Shown one piece after another: positions 43,696-43,840 of a stretch of DNA of 43,840 nucleotides (its first letter is position 1; each line of letters starts with the position of its first letter). The stretch lies in contig SHMW01000028.1 in the NCBI GenBank assembly GCA_008080735.1, forward strand, positions 1-43,840. Direction: 5' to 3'. Made by a program: the position numbers and the translations under genes. The notes beneath the pieces are model-generated. The model had not been told where the DNA came from, made no database searches, and saw only the letters and a list, made by a program, of their open reading frames with translations. This DNA comes from Promethearchaeota archaeon. GTDB taxonomy: Archaea > Asgardarchaeota > Lokiarchaeia > Sigyniarchaeales > SOKP01.

Positions 43696-43840
43696 TGTAG
43701 ATCTTAAAATCTTATTTTATGGTTATAATAGTTTTATTTAAACTCTGAAGATTTATTAAGATAGTTTTTTCTATGTGTTTTTAATGAAAGGAGAGTGATG
43801 ATTTTTTTAGATTAGGATATTAAAGAGGGAATTTTTTATT

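Noticed and set aside
1..43840. tRNA, rRNA, CRISPR array or insertion sequence
   Set aside because: No T-loop/acceptor pattern, regularly spaced repeats, transposase or terminal inverted repeats were seen when reading both strands.

Overview
The window is an AT-rich archaeal chromosome segment, dense with genes on both strands. Shine-Dalgarno sites of the AGGTGA/GGAGG type sit before many genes, with TATA-like boxes further upstream. The gene content (TrmB-type and ArsR-type regulators, GH57 glucan enzyme, AOR-family tungsten enzyme with its ferredoxin, corrinoid methyl-transfer proteins, and membrane proteins carrying a cytosolic longin/roadblock-like domain) fits an anaerobic archaeon, most likely an Asgard (Promethearchaeota, Lokiarchaeia-like) lineage. 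That placement is inferred from gene style; no rRNA, tRNA or marker gene is present. No CRISPR array, insertion sequence or tRNA was recognised.

Layout. 0-2 kb: the N-terminus of a secreted or membrane protein cut by the window edge, a small CxxC protein, a thioredoxin with a PDCD5-like N-terminal extension, and a TrmB-like regulator. 2-7.5 kb: an MFS transporter, a cell-surface repeat protein with two Fn3-like domains, and an MFS-like protein ending in a longin-like domain. 7.5-10.3 kb: a small unknown gene and a ferredoxin/AOR operon. 10.4-15.1 kb: two tandem 754-residue receptor-like proteins (ectodomain, one TM segment, longin-like domain, winged-helix-like tail). 15.2-19.9 kb: a DUF362 protein and two tandem FGly-type sulfatases. 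19.9-23.5 kb: a small membrane-protein gene broken by a 25-bp tandem duplication, an iron-sulfur flavoprotein, a U32 protein, pcm, and two tiny four-cysteine paralogues.

23.8-27.4 kb: a sugar-type operon (GPH symporter, MDR dehydrogenase, Gfo/Idh/MocA oxidoreductase). 27.6-32.0 kb: a methyl-transfer neighbourhood (URO-D/MtaA-like protein with an SCP2-like protein, a 7TM protein divergent from an ArsR-like regulator, and a corrinoid protein). 32.5-36.7 kb: a GH57 4-alpha-glucanotransferase/amylase divergent from a maltokinase-like kinase. 36.7-43.7 kb: a ribbon-helix-helix gene with an in-frame TAA at codon 6, then a three-gene operon encoding a SAP-like/MoxR AAA+ ATPase, a VWA protein with a complete MIDAS, and a protein with a variant SWIM zinc motif.

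The strongest candidates for an under-described system are the AAA+/VWA/SWIM operon and the set of three membrane proteins sharing a longin-like cytosolic domain. The four-cysteine mini-proteins and two genes broken by small lesions (25-bp duplication; TAA at codon 6) are also worth following up.
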